Assembly: GCA_963070105.1 (NCBI GenBank)
Contig: OY718807.1
Location: 6,490,983-6,554,982, forward strand
Length of the DNA: 64,000 bases
Direction: 5' to 3'
Source: Litomosoides sigmodontis
Lineage: Eukaryota > Nematoda > Chromadorea > Rhabditida > Onchocercidae
Positions 37,101 through 48,908 of the stretch are shown here, one piece after another (the first letter of the stretch is position 1; every line of letters begins with the position of its first letter). Made by a program: the position numbers and the translations under genes. The notes beneath the pieces were generated by a model. It was not told the DNA's origin. It did not search any database and worked only from the letters and a program-made list of their open reading frames with translations.

Positions 37101-40100
37101 AAGCGATTAATGAAAACTTCCCAAACACAATTAACTAATGGAATATTTATTTTTACAGCTTTTGTTAATCAAATACCAGTCGGATATCATCAAAGGCTTT
37201 TCCCAAAATATCACTCCAAACATCAACTGTTCGCCAAAAAATGTAATTAGCAATGATACGCCTGCTGGTTACGTTTAACAGACTTGATAAATCCTTCATG
37301 AATTTTATTTCTTGAATTATAATACTTGTGTTATTATCGATTATATCATGCACTGAACTTGGTGTTAGATAAATGAAAAATTTGATCCAATCAATCTGAA
37401 ATGCAATAAATTAATGGAAGTGCTTGGATGAACAATATTATCGTAGGACACTTTGTAAGGTATAAATCAATCTTTCTTTCTTTTTAAAAATTACGTAGAA
37501 TTTCCAATTTCATGTGCATTCCATAAAATAACGGTTGTCCTGTTCACGTCTAAAGGTAAATGAAGAAGTTGAAAATTTGGAAGGAACCTGCGGAAATAAT
37601 GCATAGAGATCGGCGATAATTCTTTTATTGTATAAACGTGAACTATTACGTCGATATGCTTCCGGCACAATGAGCTAAAATAAATTTTCAGTTAAAATTT
37701 TTCAACTTTCTTAACGCAACACACACATTCCCAAAATCTCGCGCAAACGACGAAATTCCGAAGGACTCACGGATGCGTTATAATATTACGACATAAAGCT
37801 CATGCGTATATTGATTGAAATATGCTCGCATTCGGAATTAAGTTTATCTCTCAGACTCGACGAGAATTGGCTTGCAAAGCTTTCCGCAATAAGCATTGAT
37901 ATCATAGCGAAGGTATGCTTCACAATGAAAAACCAATTAACGTTAAGCTGCTTGAATTAATTGGTCCAAATTTGACCTCAATTGTTTTAGAATTATCTCT
38001 TGCTAATGCTAATGTTATGCATGCCACTTCTTAAACTCGTAAATTTACTCCACTCAGCTTTCTAGTACAACGCAACACAATTACGACTGGGAAATTAACG
38101 CAAAATTAACACCTTAGCAATTTCGACTTCAAACGCCGTCACATCGTTAATGTCAGTTATAAGCTGCGACATATCGTAGGTGATATTGGCGCCGTTCAAC
38201 ACCAATTTCAAGACATCCAACTGGTACTCTTTGTATGCATTCAGATGCTTCCGGAACTTTTTTTGATTCAAATAATAATACTGAGTGCCACTTCCAAGAC
38301 CCAAATTAGCTTGATCTATCTGAGAATTCCGTGATCGCTTATTTCTCAATTCAAAAAATAAACAACAGATTTCTGTCGCAAAATATGATCAATTAAAAAA
38401 ATTCAGTTAGTACATTAATTCTTTCACAGTTAAATAATTTGGAATAGAAACTGATTTGTACCAAGTTTTTTGAAGTTCTAAAGCTTTGAAAATTAAAATA
38501 TTTGTAAGTGATTGATTAGAAACTGTTCGTTAAATTGTTATTATGCTTTACGTATAAGCCATGAATTGTAGTGTCTTTGGATTCAGCGTCGATAAAAATT
38601 TTGAATAATATTGGATCACCAAAAGTTTGAGTCACTGACGACAACATATCGGTAATGTCAATCGTATAACTCTCCCAATCCTTTTCAAGAAATGGCCATT
38701 TACCAATTCTACGGAATGTGTCGATTAATTGTCTGTAAATTAATTAATTTCAGTTATACGCTAAACCATTCGCTTCATTACTATCCCCTATTTTCAAAAA
38801 TTTAAAGAAAAAAGAGGAAAGACGTACTCAGTTCCGACTACTTTAAACCGATCAACACTCATGCATGCTTTGTAAAGCGTACGAGCCATATCGATACATT
38901 CCGGTGCTACCGTTTCGCTTGACTCCAGTAATGCTAGAGAATGTTAAAGGAATTGAAAGTGTTAAAATTTGCTTAATTGCTTGAATTGAACGATTTATCC
39001 AATAATGCAGTACAGGTAGGAAGACCCGAAATTAAGTTTAACACAGATCACAGCATCCATCAGATTTCACTAACAAAGGGATTGCTTACAACAACTACAC
39101 AGCCTTTGTTCTGCCCGCCAATGCCCAGCACCACATAATGGCAGTTGATCGTTTTGTAAGCTTCCTCATTCACTCACCGCACCTGACCTTTGACATGCCT
39201 ACTCCCACCTGTGCAACCTTTGCTCCAACCTATCCACCCCTACTCTAAATTAAATGTAAATTCCTCCTTATATTTCATTCAGCCACAGTCTAACTCTAAA
39301 TCGCTTTGATAAGTCACTCAGTCTCACACCTGTATGTGTGGTTTGGACTGGGGAATTCTTAATTGAGTTTTCCATTGGCATTGATTTCAGCCTATCGGTC
39401 GAATGAATATTCATTGAGGCACACTTCTTCCCGACCACGTTCGAAACGATTGGAGCAGTCAGTCACCTCACGTCCACTTCCAATCTCCCTAAGCAGCATT
39501 CTACGAACACCACTTGACATTGCAGACTAATTCTGATAGTGTTCAACAAGTCCTGCTAGCGGTATCTCTTCTTCCATACGCCATAACCTTCGTCAACGCA
39601 AACAGTTCGGATAACTCGGAAACGCTTAATTCACAAAACACACTTTAGGCGGCACGAGCCGGAAACTTCGAACTATCAATAATTTCCTGACAGTGCAACT
39701 GTTTTTTTAAAAAACTTTAACATTTGGTATTTCATTTTTAGGACTTTTCAATGAGATCTGAGAAAATGAGATGAGATAGAGCTGAAGTGACATGAGTGAA
39801 AAAGTCGATATGCATTTACCTTTCATTTGATTTCGAACTACATTCGTGGTTATTGCAAACGTTCCGTAACCGGATTTATCATCCGGCATCGGATGTTCCT
39901 GAATCCATCGTCCGCAAGCATATTGGAAAAAGTTATCGCATGGATCCGTTGTTGTATTCATTGACTTTAGCTGTAATGAATGAAACATCAGTAAATATAA
40001 CAGGAAAATTAGTTCTGATAAAATTACTGGAAGGAAATGAACTATTTTGAAAAAAAAAAAAAACAAGAATTCCGAAAATCATATTAATCTTAAACTTACA

Positions 40101-40209
40101 ATGCTATGAGCGACAGGAGCATATTCAACGCTGTCAATTTTTTCAGGTAATAAATTGCTATTGAAATTTGATTCCATTGGGAATTCGATTCTATGCAAAA
40201 TATCAAGTG
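34107..40209 (-). CDS. M13 zinc metallopeptidase, neprilysin family (5' end not found)
   Basis: Neprilysin-family enzymes are ectopeptidases that cleave small peptides with a zinc-bound water. Seventeen phase-consistent exons, 5' to 3': 40100-40209, 39820-39970, 38828-38933, 38552-38732, 38113-38319, 37588-37674, 37177-37395, 36829-36969, 36655-36747, 36245-36322, 35778-35943, 35641-35692, 35315-35382, 34854-34984, 34646-34711, 34413-34502, 34107-34283; about 706 residues. Landmarks in order: [17 protein letters not shown] (start of the ectodomain), [24 protein letters not shown] (substrate-binding NAF/Y), [22 protein letters not shown] (zinc HExxH with the following Asp), [10 protein letters not shown] (third zinc ligand Glu), and the family-typical C-terminus KRCFVW. 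All catalytic motifs look intact. The first recognised exon needs one base from an upstream exon, so the cytoplasmic/transmembrane or signal exon is missing. Confidence 0.92.
34150..34834 (-). repeat. Inverted duplication, left arm (functional copy in peptidase gene)
   Basis: This arm spans most of the last peptidase exon, exons 34413-34502 and 34646-34711, and their introns. Its reverse complement recurs at 41825-42467 with few substitutions in both exon and intron sequence, so it is a DNA-level duplication and not a retrocopy. Confidence 0.88.
38934..39819 (-). other. Large peptidase intron with unusual base composition
   Basis: Between the first two ectodomain exon groups is an 886-base intron. 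From about 39050 to 39660 it is visibly richer in C and less AT-rich than neighbouring introns. No open frame of note or terminal repeat was seen. It may be an inserted repeat element. Confidence 0.35.
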
Positions 40210-41824
40210 CTAAAAATTAAGAATATATGAGAATGCAAAGTTAATACTATCAAATTTGTCGTCCATAATGGCAATTACTTAAATTAAAATAACTTAAATT
40301 AACAAGTATGAGCTTGGCTGTGTGAGTGACTTACACCACTGACTTGTCATACTTTACTACTAAAATATTTTTCAGTATGAGATTGTGTAATGCGATCAGT
40401 CAGTCAAATAACTTCCTTGCCGCATCTTCGCAGCGCTCTAAGAGGTGAAAAATTGTGGAAGAAAAGATCGATTAGCATGGAATTGGAGGGCAAGCAAAAA
40501 TAATTTACCATTCTGCCAGTAAATCAATTAGAAAAAAAATCCGTATGGGCTGGGAATAATTCCAGTGAAATAGTTAAAATGTATTAAAATTAGTTCCATC
40601 CCTCTTTTCCACAAATCTAATTGTTGGCAAAACTCAGACATAGAGTGACTCAGACATAAAGTGCTTGAAATGAGTTTGAAAGTTTAGTTTAAATGAGAGC
40701 GAACTATTAAAAATGCGTTACCGTGAGAAGTGAAGCTTAAAAATGAGATGTAAAAGGTTGCAAATTTATCCATAAACTGTTTCATAATGAAATTCCAGAT
40801 GAGATTTAAATTTCCAGATTCTGAAATTTCTCTACTGTTTTAGAAATCGCTTCACGTGCTGTTTACTTCTGTCGAAAGCCTAATACTTCTAAAATAATCA
40901 AAATTAACTGAATGAAACATTTCTTTATGTCAAAAATTGAATTTTCATCTTACATTACTTGACATGATAACGAAATAAAAGCCAAACCCAGAAATGCAGA
41001 AAATTTTGCTTTACTTGCATTTTGTGTTTGAAGAATTTATTACTTTGTAAATACAGAAATACAAGTAAAAGTTAAAATACCGTATCTCTCTAGCTACGAT
41101 ATGGTGGTACAGTAGGCAGGTGAGGATAAAATGAAACAGGGAGAGAGCTTTAAAGAAAAGGGTTGAAGAGTGATGTGCATGCCTAGCAAAAGTGCACCTT
41201 CCACTTTTCCCTATTTTTTTTCTTCGATGACAAGTTTAGAGTTAAGTTTAGTTGCACAAGCGACGTGAAAAATTAAGCAATTAAGCATTTCTCAGCTGAA
41301 CAGAATCACTCAAGAAGTGAGGGAGGGAAAGGCGTTGAAGTGGAAATTGAAAATCGCAGGGGATGGATGCGCATGAACAGTTGCCGGGTAAAAGGGAACG
41401 ATCGTTTGAAAAAATGTATTTGCAAGCATTTCGATTTGTTTATTACATTTGTGCAATGCTTCACCAAACGGTTCATTGTCCTCCCGTCCTCCTACCTCAC
41501 ACTCTCTCTTCCTCCCTTCCACCTTATTATTGATGTATTATTAGCAGGAAGACCATCCACTCGTCGCTTTGGGTAAGTTATTGGAAATGAATTAAAAAAT
41601 GAATTTATTTTGAAAATAAAAATGTTAGTGGAAAAGAAATTAGCAAGTGTTAGAGCGGTGGTGATGATTTACAAAGAAGTGGAAGAGTGCTGATAATATC
41701 ACAACATTTTTAAATTTCATCATTTCCAAAACTTTTGCAACGATTTTGTACAAATATATACAATCACCTGGTTTAATGTGATTTCAGTACATTTTGCGAT
41801 AATTATTAACTAATTGGAAGGATA
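40210..41824. other. Upstream of the peptidase exons; nothing firm
   Basis: The missing peptidase 5' exon(s) should lie here or beyond, but I found no minus-strand hydrophobic anchor with a compatible phase-1 donor. Open frames near 41310-41576 on both strands lack domains. Confidence 0.4.
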
Positions 41825-42467
41825 GAGATATATTGAAATTTTGTGCGTGTGAATCATGCAGTCAGTTTCAGGTGGCTTGAATATCCGAATTTCTGGATTG
41901 CCAAAAATGAAGGATTACTGTGATCATTGAATTGTTATTACTCATTGATTTACAGGTAAATGGGAGGCTCACATTGGGAGAAAATATTGCGCCAAATTGA
42001 ATTTCCAATTACTTACTGCCCAGAGGTGCCAGAGGTCTCCCACTACTGGTACTTCAACATATAGGTAATGCAGCAAGTAGCATTTGTACTGATATCTGTC
42101 CTCGAAACTTACAGGCATATAAAAAGTACAGTGAACGGAACGGCCCCCTTCCAGGCATGGCAAATTTCACCGACGAACAAATATTCTTCCTTTCCTTTGC
42201 ACAGGTAAGCAGAACTCGAGTGAGCCGGAACCGGATTCGTAGGTAGAGGTAAGGACTGATGCGTGAAAGGTAATTGACGGATTCTCAAAGTGATTGCAAT
42301 AACGAAGAGAAGGGGAGGGCATGGTACTTTCAGGTATGGTGTAGTCACCAGACGGAAGAGGCACAGATAAAACAAGTACTTACAAATGAGCACAGCCTGG
42401 CCATGTACCGTGTGAATGGTCCACTCTCCAATCTACCCGAATTCAGCAAAGCTTTTAACTGTCCACC
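41825..42467 (+). pseudogene. Broken inverted copy of the peptidase 3' exons
   Basis: This plus-strand segment matches the reverse complement of 34150-34834. It contains copies of the LGENIA exon, the AYKKYS..SFAQ exon and most of the terminal VWCSHQ exon, with introns kept. About 50 bases are deleted inside the first: the copy runs ATATTG straight into CGCCAAATTG, removing the DNGG codons and that exon's donor, so the frame meets a stop. The match ends at GTCCACC, before the final coding codons (the [12 protein letters not shown] end is absent). It cannot encode an enzyme. Confidence 0.85.
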
Positions 42468-44734
42468 TGTACGGTGAATTATTCAACAATTGTACTTTTT
42501 AATCTATGAAATAAAGAAATTACTCAAAATTTTAGCAGTATTCGTTTTCAGATCGTCGATTGTATAAGAAAATTTGTTCGTTGAACCCTTCACATTTCTC
42601 ATTTCACTGCTTGCATCATTTATTATACTTTCTGGAATTTCATTACAATTTCAATTTCGATAATGTATTAGCTAACATCTGTTTGTTTTGCTTGTTTCAG
42701 AGCTAACGGCTGAGATTAATCATTAAGAGATGTACTACCTTATTAATTCCACTAAGCATTCGTGACTGACCCGACGGTTTGAATAATTAGTTTACAGAGA
42801 TTGTCGATTTGATCGATTGCCTTCACAAATTTTAACAATGCGAGAGTCCATGCAACAAATCAAACAGTCAGTAATGAAACGAAGTCTTGCATGTTATATA
42901 TTTAAATTTTTTAATTTTTACAAGTTTATAAACTAAAGGTTCTGCATGGCTTACTGCGAGGCTTATCGTTTCATATGCCATGAAGCGGAGAGAGATAAGT
43001 GTTCGTTAATTTAATTGAAAGCTTTATTGTTGAGATGATTTTGATTTGTTTTATTGCACCTAAGCTGGTAATCTTTCCTATGTGCTAGCAGTATTTTCGA
43101 AAATTTTGAAATAAAATTTAATTAACAAATTAGTTTTTCAGAAGATCATTTTCTTTCTTCGAAAATGTAATGATTTCTTAATTACATTAAATTATTCAAC
43201 GAACATCTTTTAGCTCTGTTTGATTTCAATTTATAACAGTAAAAATTCCTAGCAAAATCTGAAATCGTTTATTTCAAATTTTTTCCCATTTCCTCCTCAG
43301 ACAAACAAACCTTTCACATAAATGATATGCTTACAGATAAGCAAGTGGTGGAAAAAGTCAAAATATATACAGTTAGTTACGCGCTTCTATTAACATTTTT
43401 GTTTTGTATTTTTCGATGCCATAGTATTTCGAACTCTTTGTTTTTTTTAATAATTTTTTTGAAGGCATAAATGAAAGTTTAACTGGTCGAATGAATTGCA
43501 ATAAATCTTCTTAAATTAATAATTGACTTTTGATAATGTCACATCTCACATGTTTGATCAGCAGACTCCCTAATATTTGACGAACGAAAATATTACATGC
43601 GAAATTAACCAGTACATCAGAGCTGTTTCCATTCACAGATAACAGTTGAAAATGACCAATTATGAAATAATCAAACATTTCCAGTAAATATTTTACATAT
43701 CATTTTAGCTGCTTCATTGGCATCTATTTTTCCTTTTTGCTTCCTAAATTTTCATACAAATTTTAGGTTGCAAATAATTCGCATCGTAAATCATACTTAA
43801 CTTCGTACCTTAAGGGCAATTCTTTGTGACCTAAAATTTCTATGATAATTTAGGAAGCGAAAAGGAAAAATAGACACCAATGAAATAACTAAAATGAATT
43901 TAATATATTGAAGATATCGCTGATCGACCTTTCGAATCTCTTAAAATGAACGAATACTGTAATCATATCTATCAATTAGGATTGAATGCATTGATCATAT
44001 CTCCCAATGACAATTTAAAAGAGTCTCCAGGATAGCACGTAGAAAATATTCCACGATCAGAATGATCCATCCATTTCTACGAATCATAGCAATTGCAACT
44101 TTAAACTGATGAGAATTCATGCAACTTAAAATAATTCCATAATTTTTTCAAAAATATCTGTTGGTCAATCACGCGCCAGCACTACCGCACTTACCATCTC
44201 TTGCTCATCCAACAAAAATCACGAGTAAGATTATGGATGATCTGACCAGAGGCTATTTTCCACTAATATTGGAGGTGCTGCATGTTTCATCCCTAAATGC
44301 TTGCACTTCACTGCCTTCATATTTTATTGATTAATTTTTAAAAGTGTAAATTTTTAAAAATTAATTTAAGCTACAATGTATGCGTTGCTATTTGCTTGCA
44401 TTTTTAACGTTGTTTAACTTAATTTGCAATAACTAATTACAACATATATTGTATAACAGCAAAATAATTTGCAGATTAATCTGCTAACTCAGTTCATTAC
44501 CGTTGTAGCATCAATTTCTATAATTTTCTTTTTTAGTTTAATTAAAAGTTTTTTATCAAAATAAATTCGATTGAATTTTTTTTTCAAATTCATTTGAATG
44601 CAAATATATTTTTCATAGTTATTATTTATGCTAATTTCACTATTCAAATAATCCCGCTCTCCTCATTTTATTTTTGTTTACTTAAATAAACAAAAAGCTT
44701 GTTTTTTTTATTTTCGATTTTATGTCATTTGTAG
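42468..44734. other. Non-coding region with a hairpin element
   Basis: This AT-rich region has no credible coding frame. The only clear structure is the inverted-repeat element at 43701-43896. Confidence 0.5.
43701..43896. mobile_element. Hairpin element with 74 bp terminal inverted repeats (MITE-like)
   Basis: Arms 43701-43774 and 43823-43896 are reverse complements at roughly 85-90 percent identity along their full length, starting CATTTTAG and including CTATTTTTCCTTTT and CTAAATT. The central loop is 48 bases. There is no open frame. The size and form fit a non-autonomous foldback/MITE element; a long-stem RNA hairpin is an alternative reading. Target-site duplications were not clear. Confidence 0.7.
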
Positions 44735-44840
44735 TTAAAACTCTACAACAATGACTGCACCAAAGAGATCGCATTCACTTCACATTGTGCCATCAATTTC
44801 ATCGATCAGTGTTCGTTGCAACAACAACAACAACAACACC

Positions 44841-44887
<47 letters not shown>

Positions 44888-45155
44888 AGACAACAACAAC
44901 AACAACGACAACGACAACAACAACGACAACAACAACGACAACAACGACAACAACAACAACGACAACAACAACGACAACAACAACGACAACAACAACAACA
45001 ACAACAGCAACAAAGGCAACAGTAACAACAACAGTTTGCGATTTAACTTTTGCCGCAATTCAATCAGCCTTTTGCTTAATTCATTTGCTAAACGACATAC
45101 AGTACCTGTTGGAACAGTTTTTTCGAGTAATACGAGAAGAAATAGCAGTGGAAAT
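44735..45155 (+). CDS. Poly-asparagine first exon, gene unknown
   Basis: ATG 44751 follows a probable trans-splice acceptor (TCATTTGTAG, AG at 44733-44734) by 16 bases. The frame reads KRSHSLHIVPSIS, then a long Asn tract encoded by AAC repeats (44818-45031) with Asp, Lys and Thr interruptions, then unique sequence including KRHTVPVGTVFSS, ending at GGAAAT/GTAAGT, a consensus donor in phase 0 at 45155. Flanking sequence reads as ordinary coding only in the Asn frame; the overlapping poly-Gln and poly-Thr frames are shadows. Downstream partners are uncertain. The next phase-0 exons on this strand are at 56384, 57341 and 58812, so it may be a distant first exon of the septin gene. Confidence 0.5.
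44818..45031 (+). repeat. AAC trinucleotide repeat
   Basis: About 70 near-perfect AAC units with scattered GAC and one AAAG interruption lie inside the exon above. Such a tract is prone to length change without shifting frame. Confidence 0.9.
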
Positions 45156-47506
45156 GTAAGTAATTTAATTTGTTACTTTAAAAAATCGCACATAATACTA
45201 ATTAATAAATATTTCAATTTTCGTCAACAACATTTCTACCTATCCAGAGGAGCGGTTGATTTCAGTTTATCATCTAATATTTCTAACTTAACACTGACCT
45301 AAGCTATCCATGCGACTACGTGGCTGATGCAATCAAAACAGTTTTTAATTGAGAAATACCACTCTCATTGATGTACCGCCAATCAGTGATGACTTCCTTT
45401 TTCATCATTGCACAAAAATTTAATACAATTTTTTTTCATTATAAATCATTCAACTTTTTTCAACTCTAAAAAATTTTTATTCAAGTGTTTCATCTTCCAA
45501 CGATTATTTTATTGAATTTAGCGATAATTAATTCTTTGACAAATTAACGATCAGAGGAAAAAAAGGAAACTGCTGGCATTCATTTTCATATTTCTAGTTG
45601 TTATTAATTATGCAAGAATCAATTAAAGGCCAGGTTGTCCAGTTGAGCACCCTTCGATCCCCTCCGAGCAACTTTCCACTTCAATTAGCTCATTGAGAAG
45701 GAAATGGATTCACAACAAATTGTTAAAATTAATAGAGAGGATGAGGATTGAATGAGAGTTGATAAGCATAAAGCAGATGTTTTTATCCAATTTGTCCTTT
45801 TACTCCTCAAACTCTCCTTTCTCCACACTCTCTCGCCACCGGATAATTTTGAGCGAACCGTACCATCTGTTCAGTGATTCTGTCCTAAATGTCGATTCGA
45901 CGCTTACTACTGGACAATAAGCCTTATTTGAGCAAGCGGTCACATCCGTCTCTCCTGCTACAGCCTTTCACCTTACCAACAATCACCCCTTCCTCCCCCT
46001 CCTTCTCCGCTTCTCGTGAAATTTTCCACATTTACAGTGTTAGCTAATTGAAACATGTCATTTAGGACCACCCATCCTCACCACCTTTTTTCCTCATTTC
46101 ATTTTTCAGCATAATTTATGCCTTGTGGACAATAATTATGGCACTATGATAAGAAGAAATTCACTTGAAACATGCAAAGGAGGACATGAGGAGGTTCGTT
46201 CGTCCAGCCGTTATTCACTCTTCTTTTGATCACTAATTTTTCAATTATTTCAGTTGAAAATTTGAAAGTGAAATCTAACAGCAAATGTAATCCTTGGCCT
46301 GCTTATCTTGCCTCTCTGCTTCTCTACCACACTTCTTTGGTTCCTTCTCTCTCTCTCTCTTAATATTCACACCAAAAGAAAAATCATCGAGACTAGTCTT
46401 AGTGAGTAATTTCAATCTATCCATCCATGTATGTATCCCATCCATGCATTGACTGTTAGCCCAATTGGTGGTGCTTTGCGGTGCCAAGCCATAAAACTCA
46501 TATCGGCCATCCTTTTTTCTTTTTTCTTTGAAAATCCTTCAGCCTGTTTTATATTTGCGAATGATTGGCTGTGAGTCATTGCTTCTTTACGTTTAATTTA
46601 GAAGTGAATTTACCTTTAGTGGTACTGTCAGTGATTTTGTAATTAACTGTTCAAGCAAGCAACTCATTTTAGCACAAAACAAATGAAGGGAAGTTGTTTT
46701 ACGTCGAATGCATTCAATATATTTGAATGATATGTTCACTTAAATTTCTTATTTAAATATTTTACCCAAATTAGGTAAGTGTTACCCATCATTAATGTAT
46801 GATATTTGCGGTTTCAGACAGATATAAAGAGTGCTAGTTTAGCGGTGAAGTTATTTTTTCTGCTTATGTCTCATTAAACTTCATCTCTCTCTCTCTCTCT
46901 CCTGAGGAACGCCAATAATGCAAAATTTGAAATTAATTTAATCATTGGTGTTTAAGCCGAAAAGAAGGGCTAAACAATAAAACATATCAATTAATAGCTC
47001 CAATTGTTGGAAGATAACGAAACAAAATACGCAAATCGCTACATCATTTAAGCTAATTTGAAATAGTTAAAAATTAAATTCGTTGGTCATTAGAAAATGA
47101 TGAAGTGAAATTATAAGTGAAAAAGTTAAAAAAAAAACTGTTTAAAGTTACAACTATTCCTTTCTTTCTATCAAAACTCAAACTTTACTTCATTGCGTGA
47201 GTGCTTTACGCATTTTACAGTTGAAACTTCACGTTCACGTGATTTTCTCATCATCGACTGAGTATTCGCTCATATTTTAATTTAATAAACAAAAAAAAAC
47301 GAAACGAAAACAATGTGTCCTTTTTTCCCACTGAAAAGCCAACATCTTGTCATTCATTCCATTGCTCAATGCGTTCGGTATTTTTACTGTGTGAAAATTC
47401 CTTCAATCATAACTAATGTGAACACTTTCCTCGCTACGAAATATTTCATAACTGCAACAGCTAAAACCACTAATAATCATAATAATTAATAATCACTAAT
47501 AATAAT

Positions 47507-48112
<606 letters not shown>

Positions 48113-48807
48113 AATAAAAAATAGTAAGTTATGATGATATACATGATCATTATGACAATATATTACTGTTGTCGTTATCACTATCATTATTATAGTTATT
48201 GGGGATGATGAACAGATTAGTGGAAATTAAAGATGAAAATAAGTGGAAATGGAATGTGAGTGACATGAATGAAGTGGGCGAGAGAGTGTGTTCATTCCAA
48301 GGGCACTCTTTTAATTTTTTTTAGGAAAAATTACAGAATTTTAAAAAACTGGTAAAACAAAAAAAAAGGAGGAAAGGACAACGTTTGTGATATATGCGAT
48401 ATTATTTATGCTAATTATTTGATTCTTTAAAATTTAAATAAAAAATTTCTCAACGTTTGTTTTTTTTGGTGCTAGTCAGCTATTAGGTAGCAATATTTTT
48501 TCAACTATAATTTAACGTTATAAATGATAGAAAGCTCATTTTCATTCTATTAATGTCAATAATTTTGCAAATTCTTCATTTTCGTCAAAATTCACTTCAA
48601 TCTTGATTAAAGAGATATTTTCATAATGTAGCATGAAAAATTTTTCAATGAATTTAGTGGTATAGCTCTTAGGTGTGAAATATTAGTGTGAATTAAATTA
48701 CATTTTAGAAATGAAAAATTCCAGAGGTCATCTTAACCTTGTTTTGCACTATGTGTGTGTCTGATCCTCCATATTGCACTTGTCCATTCATGTAAACAAC
48801 GATCCCT

Positions 48808-48908
48808 CCGTCTCTCTCTCTCTCCCTCCCTTTCTGTCAATATGAATTTGATCATTTGTTGTATGTGCATCGCTTCACCTATATGACAGAGAGAGAGAGA
48901 GAGAGAGA
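48808..48908. repeat. Complementary CT and GA runs
   Basis: A CT run at 48808-48825 and a GA run at 48886-48908 are complementary and about 60 bases apart, able to pair as a simple stem. Confidence 0.7.

Noticed and set aside
44780..45159. Poly-Gln, poly-Thr and poly-Leu frames over the AAC repeat
   Set aside because: A trinucleotide repeat opens all frames. Only the Asn frame has coding-like flanks joined to a probable start site and donor.
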